Assembly: GCF_025698545.1 (NCBI RefSeq)
Contig: NC_068576.1
Location: forward strand, 55,836,094-55,900,093
DNA: 64,000 nucleotides
Source of the DNA: Gossypium raimondii
Taxonomy: Eukaryota > Streptophyta > Magnoliopsida > Malvales > Malvaceae
Reading direction: 5' to 3'
Shown here: positions 58,925-64,000 of the stretch, piece by piece
Layout: each line of letters begins with the position of its first letter
Position numbering within the stretch: position 1 is the first letter of the stretch
Position numbers and translations under genes: made by a program
The notes under the pieces: generated by a model
What the model was told of the DNA's origin: nothing
The model's input: the letters and a program-made list of their open reading frames with translations, nothing else
The model's database searches: none

Positions 58925-59385
58925 ATTCTTTTCAATGAACTTTTCACTGGTGATAAAAAAAGAGACCATTTTACCATTAAAGGCCCATTTCCAACTTTAT
59001 TTACGAAAATGGGCCAATTTTTTCATTATTTACCAGAAAGGGCCGATTTTAGCAAAACGCGTCACTGGGGGAGCGATTTTACCATGTCAGCACAAAACGC
59101 GCCCACATGGACGCGCTTTGTTGACGTGGCAAAATTGCTCCTCCAGGGATGTGTTTTAGCCCGTGTTTTTTCCCCAACGACTATTTGATTTTTTGACCAT
59201 TGGGGGGTCCAACGGTAAAAAAAAAAACCTATAAAATCGCCTTCCTATTTTTTCACACATTATTTCTTCAATTTTCTCTTAAATTTCTCAAAGCTCTCTT
59301 TAATTTTTGGCAAAAAAAGCTCTCTTTAATTTTTTTCCCTGAACTAGTATTTTTTTTATAATTTCAAAAACATTTGATCGTGTTA
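58925..59385 (+). mobile_element. MULE 5' noncoding / subterminal region with palindrome
   Basis: A block that is GC-richer than its surroundings, just upstream of the PMD gene, with repeated AAAACGCG and GGGCC phrases. An imperfect palindrome with arms of about 40 bases spans 59062-59149 (left arm CACTGGGGGAGCGATTTTACC, right arm the inverse with changes), centred on CCCACATGG. It is probably promoter plus terminal or subterminal repeat of the transposon; the other end lies outside the window, so true TIRs cannot be confirmed. Confidence 0.5.
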
Positions 59386-61444
59386 GCAATCACTGGAGAA
59401 TTAATTCGTCTCGATCATAAACATATCATCGTTGAACAAATGAAAATGGTAAAGGTTAATTTTAATTTTGCAATATTATTTAATATTATTTTCATTTGTG
59501 TAATTTTAATGAATTTTTATTTTATAATTTTTTATAATAGCCTATAGATCGGGTGTTACAATGTTATATTCGTAATATATCTGGTCTTCCATCATCGTTG
59601 ATAGAGAATTACTTGCGGGAATCGGGTTTTTGGCACGTGGCCACTATAGACCGAGGGTGCAAGTTGGACCCGAAACTCATTAGCGTGTTGAAAGAAATGT
59701 GGAGACTTGAGACGCACACATTTCATCTTCCATGCTAAGAGTGTACCATCACTCTGGAGGACGTGCAGTTACGATTAGGATTGTCGATGGATGGGTCCGC
59801 ACTTACCGGGTCCGTTCAATCTGCTGATTGGGGAGCCGTATGTTACGATATTTTGGGTGCGATTTCGGATAATATTTACGGAGGTCAGATCGAGATGGGC
59901 TGGTTACGAGACATATTCCCGGAGCCGGGGAATAATTCGACTAAAGTAGAAAGAATATGATATGCTCGGACATACATTCTTGAGATGATTAGAGGTTATT
60001 TGATGTCGGACTTGTCACGAAACCTCATAAATCTAAGGTGGGTATTGAAACTCGTTGATCTTAGAGCAGCTGACGAATTTAGTTGGGGGTCTGCCGTGTT
60101 GGCAATATAGTATCGGGAGATGTGCGGGGCGACGCCACCAACTAAAGCCAAAATCGAAGGTTGCCTATCACTACTACAATCATGGGCTCGATTTCTTTTT
60201 CTATTTTTACGTCCTCGAGTTGACCACCCATATACATTCCCACTCATAACGAGGTAAAATTTATATTAGATTTTACAATTATTACATAGATTTAAAATAT
60301 AATTGTATGCTAAAAATGCATTTAATTAGGTGGAACCATTCGACGAGTTATGTTGGAATATTTACCACTCTTGAAGATATATGGCTTTTATTAAACCAAC
60401 GGTCAGAAGCGCAAGTAAGTATTAAATAATATATATATACATAAAATAGTCGTTTCATATTTAGTATTTAGTATTATGTATATAACTAATATTTTTATCA
60501 TGTTCATCTAGTTTCAATGGACACCATACGAGGATTCGAAAATTCGAGCAATAATTCCGGATGAATTCTTTCAAAATCCGAACATTTGGCACATGAAGGT
60601 CCCATTGGTCAACTATGCGACCGTGGAGATGCACCAGATGGATAGAGTGTTGCGGTAATTTAGATTTCGACAACTAATTCCCGTGGCACCTAAGGTGTTC
60701 AATGATGAGTACAAAATTAACTTACGACAACCGAATATGAATTGGTCGGTATTCTGGTCGGAATATATCGAAATGTGGAAAAATCAGAATGATCGTATAC
60801 CTACCTGGGAACCGTTTATCGTTCGAGAGTTAGCGTGCATGCCAGATTACATGTCATGGTTTAGGATCCATGGCAAGCTATATTTACTGTCAGAAGAGCA
60901 GAGGCGTCGGCAAATTCTCATTGAAAGGGAACGACAGAGACCTTTAAATCCAATAAGAAATGATGATGGCACAGACTCGTCAACAACACCCATATAATAA
61001 TCGTGCCCAGCACCTCAACCGACGACACCCACATCACAGCCTTTTCAGATTATACCAGGTGTGTATCCTAGCCCTTATATGTATCCTAACCTATATATGT
61101 TTCTTTTTCCCAATCCTATGCCAAGTTGGAATGTATGGGCTGATGCATATCCTTTCTTGATTACTCCGACTCAATCGATAATATATTGGCCACCGTCGCA
61201 GGAGGGATCGCACGAGGCGCCGTCGAGGAGCTTTTCTTATTACCAATCCCCATCGCCTTATGAAATTCAAACACCTCTGCAGTGGGTGATGCAAACACCT
61301 CTGCATTCTTTATCCTATCAAAGTGGGTCATCCTCCCAACACCCACAACCACAACCCCCGCCGGAAGTCGAACCAATAAGGAATCCAGCGCGTAACCGTC
61401 GACGACCCCCATGTGACACTAATTCCGACCCGCACCAACATTGA
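59386..61444 (+). pseudogene. Plant mobile domain (PMD/MAIN-like) gene carried by a MULE, decayed
   Basis: The PMD domain is shared by transposons and by host proteins MAIN and MAIL1, which keep genome silencing and meristem function. Exon-like pieces with GT-AG borders: 59386-59448 (ELIRLDHKHIIVEQMKM), 59541-60253 (SGLPSSLIENYLRESGFWHV, ETHTFHLPC, ITLEDVQLRLGL), 60330-60414 (RWNHSTSYVGIFTTLEDIWL) and from 60512 (IWHMKVPLVNYATVEMHQMD, ELACMPDYMSWFRIHGKLYL). A Pro/Tyr-rich tail (YPSPYMYPNLYMF, HPQPQPPPEVEPIRNPARNR) runs to 61444. The order and splice sites match PMD-C genes labelled 'PP7 long form' in annotations. At least five in-frame stops and no ATG at the expected start show it is dead. 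It converges with the transposase at 61780-64000. Confidence 0.85.
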
Positions 61445-61779
61445 ATTTTTTAATATATTTGTACAAACTATTTTTATATTGTTCCATTTAATAAAATAAA
61501 ATTTGTTTTTTAATATTTTAATAGTAATTTATTTTTATATTTTAATAGTAATTTATTTTTATATTTTTAATATATTTGTATAAATTATTTTATATTGTTT
61601 CATTTAATAAAATAAAAGTTATTTTAATATTTTAATATTAATTTATTTTTATATTTTAATAAAATAAAAGTTCTTTTGAATAAGAAAATATTTTTAATAT
61701 TTTTATATTTTTAATAAAATATAATTAATGTAACATAGTTTTATTACAACAACTATCAACTATTTTGATTTGGACAAGA
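61445..61779. other. Spacer between the PMD gene and MULE transposase
   Basis: AT-rich, with 'ATTTTTATATTTTAATA' phrases repeated several times between two converging genes. Probably 3' flanks of both. No gene was seen. Confidence 0.5.
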
Positions 61780-64000
61780 TCAAATTGTATGACCTGGGTT
61801 CTTACACCATCCGCACAACTTTTGTTGGTTAATTCTTTCACGGATATCTATATTGTTACGTATTCTACTTGAGCAAGGTCGATCTTTTAGTTTGCGACGA
61901 AATTCTCTATCCGGTAACAACTTAAATGGAGCAAGCGATACAGATAACCACTTACGTTTATCTGGGATAGGTGGGAATACGTGTCTCCACACATTGTACA
62001 TATATTTTATTTTGTACACTTCGTCGACATATCTCATGGGATCCAAACGGAGATTCTGACAAGCTACAATCGCATGAACGCATGGATACCGAAGTGCGTC
62101 AAACGTCCCACAGTCGCAAGTCCTATTTCTCAAGTGTACACGATATTGTCTACCTGTAATACTTTGGTTCGGTCCGTCAAACTCCGTCACACGACACCAT
62201 AGGTTGTTGCGATTGTAACACACTTTGTGCATGGTGTTGGCCCGTGACTTCGCCTTGTTAATTTCTTACAATACCTCCTGGCACCATACATAGCCTCCCT
62301 GCATTTGGCTTTTATAACTCTCTGCTCACTTTAGAAATAGTGCCGCTAAACAAAAATATGTCTCTCGCACAACCAAGGTTATCGGTAAATGACACGTTCC
62401 TTTTAGAACAAAATTTATGTATTCAGCCAGGTTTGAAGTCATATAACCATATTGTAGGCCACCGTCATATGCTTGTGTCCACTGTTCGAAAGGTATTTTA
62501 CAGAGGTAGTCTGCACCTTGTTCGTTAACTGAACGCAAAGTCGCCAACATCTCATGGAAATGGTCATTATTGATCTCGTACCCTACTAATATAAGTTGAT
62601 AACGAAAATTACATACCACTATTCTACTAAAAAAATTGAACATTACAAACGAAATTATATTAATAGAGATTAAATACCCATGTTGGTCACTTGTCGTCGT
62701 TCAATAGTAGACTGATTTACCCGTAGTAGTTGGACATAACGTGCCTTAGACAATACCGATGGTGTGTGTGATCCCATAGGCTTTTCTATCGCTCAATTAC
62801 GACTAGTATTCCAATGCCCTGATCTAATATAACGTAGAAACCAGGTTGGAGGCAGACATGCCTCATTAACCTAGAAAGAAAGAAATCCCAGTCATTACCT
62901 GACTCCCTTGATGTTATTGCAAATACAATTGGAAGGATTCTCCTACCGCCATCCTATGCCACAACTAGCAATAGTCGATGGGTATATCTACCATATATAA
63001 AGGCACCATCAATTTGTACCAATGGCTTGCAGTACACAAATGTGTCCCGACATTGCTTAAAGCTCCAGAATAGACACTTGAACACTTGGCATCCACGGAG
63101 CAATTGGTTATTGTAGTACGCAGGTGTCGTTTCAAGGTCTATTATACAACTTGGGACATACCTCTCCAGCACCTAACACCACTGCCACACCTCATTATAT
63201 AAAGCGTCTCACCCATTATGCATTTTTTTCAACGCCTTTTGGTTAGCTATCCAAGCATTGTAGTAAGAGGGTGTTTACCTCAATTGGATACGAATATTGG
63301 CAATTGAGACCGACACTGAAGTTCTGGGATTCGCATTCACCGTCGGTAGTATTAAGTGAGCTAACATATCTGAATTAATCTTAGGATGATCTTTTGAAAC
63401 ACCTATCAACGAAGTACGTTAAATAATGCAACATTACATAATAACAGTATTATTTAAAAACCCTAAACACTAGTGATACTGTACCGGCAACACATGTATG
63501 TGGACATTTGTACTTTTTTATTTCCTACAAGCCTATTTTTTCTTAACCGAAGCCGTGATTTTCCATGAACATGTACAATCTTGCACTGCACACTTGGCCT
63601 CGAACTTCTCGAATTCAAATTTAACCACGTTATTGTTAACCCCGTTCATGATGTTAAGTTATTTCAATAAACCAACAAAACTATCCTTATTGGAAAACTC
63701 CTTACCAACTTCTAATTCACTCAAATCCAATGACTAACTTGTACGGTCACGCAGTCTGTGTGGTAGATCTGGAAACTCTAATGCATCATCTGCCGATAGA
63801 TCGACATTATGCATGTGGGCTGAAAGTAAGTACGCCTTGAATCGCGAATTTTTTTCTTCTTCATCTGAACGCCCTTTAACATCTTCAAGTTCGGTTAAAA
63901 CAGGCTCCGATTCAGAAAATAATGCAACTTCTGCATCATCGAGGCTAGGCTCTCGAGGTGGATCCATATTAGACTCATCATCCAACCCACCATTATCTGT
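61780..64000 (-). pseudogene. MuDR-type (MULE) transposase, decayed, runs off right edge
   Basis: The DDE transposase of a Mutator-like DNA transposon. Reading leftward from the edge: an acidic N-terminal region at 63985-63734 (SLDDAEVALFSESEPVLTEL), the start of the MULE domain at 63172-62954 (DLETTPAYYNNQLLRGCQVF, then QIDGAFIYGRYTHRLLLVVA with the first catalytic Asp), a later piece at 62643-62326 (WTQAYDGGLQYGYMTSNLAE), and the C-terminal SWIM zinc finger at 62232-61780 (CDCGTFDALRYPCVHAIVAC) with a zinc knuckle (CGWCKNPGH). These are in different frames or separated by stops, so it is inactive. With the PMD gene it makes one composite element of the kind I remember from cotton. Confidence 0.85.

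Noticed and set aside
58881-59188. Two overlapping ~90-codon open frames before the PMD gene
   Set aside because: They cover the MULE palindrome and repeated GGGCC phrases; no family resemblance.
1-64000. CRISPR arrays, operons, bacterial-type or phage systems, tRNA and rRNA genes
   Set aside because: None were seen. Gene structure is plainly plant nuclear, and the only B-box found belongs to a dispersed SINE-like repeat.

Overview
This looks like nuclear DNA of a dicot plant, most likely a Malvaceae species such as cotton (Gossypium). The genes carry GT-AG introns, the intergenic DNA is very AT-rich, and several repeat families resemble ones I remember from cotton. The species call rests on memory of gene and repeat style, not on a search. 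No prokaryotic features, CRISPR arrays, rRNA or convincing tRNA genes were seen.

Layout, left to right. At 1-4554 there is a tandem pair of UGT88-like glycosyltransferases on the minus strand, the left one cut by the window edge, with an LEA2-like gene scrap between them. At 5516-8236 is SGT1 (10 exons, minus). At 9435-12080 is an intronless PLS-class PPR protein (plus). At 12697-14085 is the complex I subunit NDUFA5 (minus). At 21546-22941 is a group IIe WRKY factor of the WRKY22/27/29 type (minus). At 33702-38445 is an ER Sec63/ERdj2 J-protein (10 exons, plus). At 39076-40065 is SARD4, the pipecolate-forming reductase (intronless, minus). At 40729-45322 is the DNA primase-polymerase PrimPol (14 exons, minus). 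At 51591-52184 and 53971-54543 are two HMA/HIPP-like isoprenylated proteins (minus). At 58925-64000 there is a decayed Mutator-like (MULE) transposon. It has a plant-mobile-domain (PMD) gene on the plus strand converging on a MuDR-type transposase on the minus strand, and the transposase runs off the right edge.

The order PPR - NDUFA5 - WRKY - SARD4 - PrimPol - HIPP appears to mirror, inverted, the Arabidopsis block around At5g52850-At5g52740. SGT1 next to a WRKY22/27/29-type gene recalls At4g23550/At4g23570. These locus assignments are from memory. Several residents (SGT1, the WRKY, SARD4, UGT88) are linked to immunity in other plants. They are separate transcription units, so this is a conserved neighbourhood and not an operon-like system.

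The gene-poor stretches (14-21.5 kb, 23-33.7 kb, 45-51.5 kb, 55-59 kb) hold non-autonomous DNA transposons, several with visible target-site duplications, plus fold-back elements, one LTR fragment, two SINE-like copies, direct repeats and (TA)n tracts. Exon boundaries were read by eye from splice sites, reading-frame continuity and remembered protein families. Continuous frames were obtained for SGT1, NDUFA5, WRKY, SEC63, PrimPol and both HIPPs.
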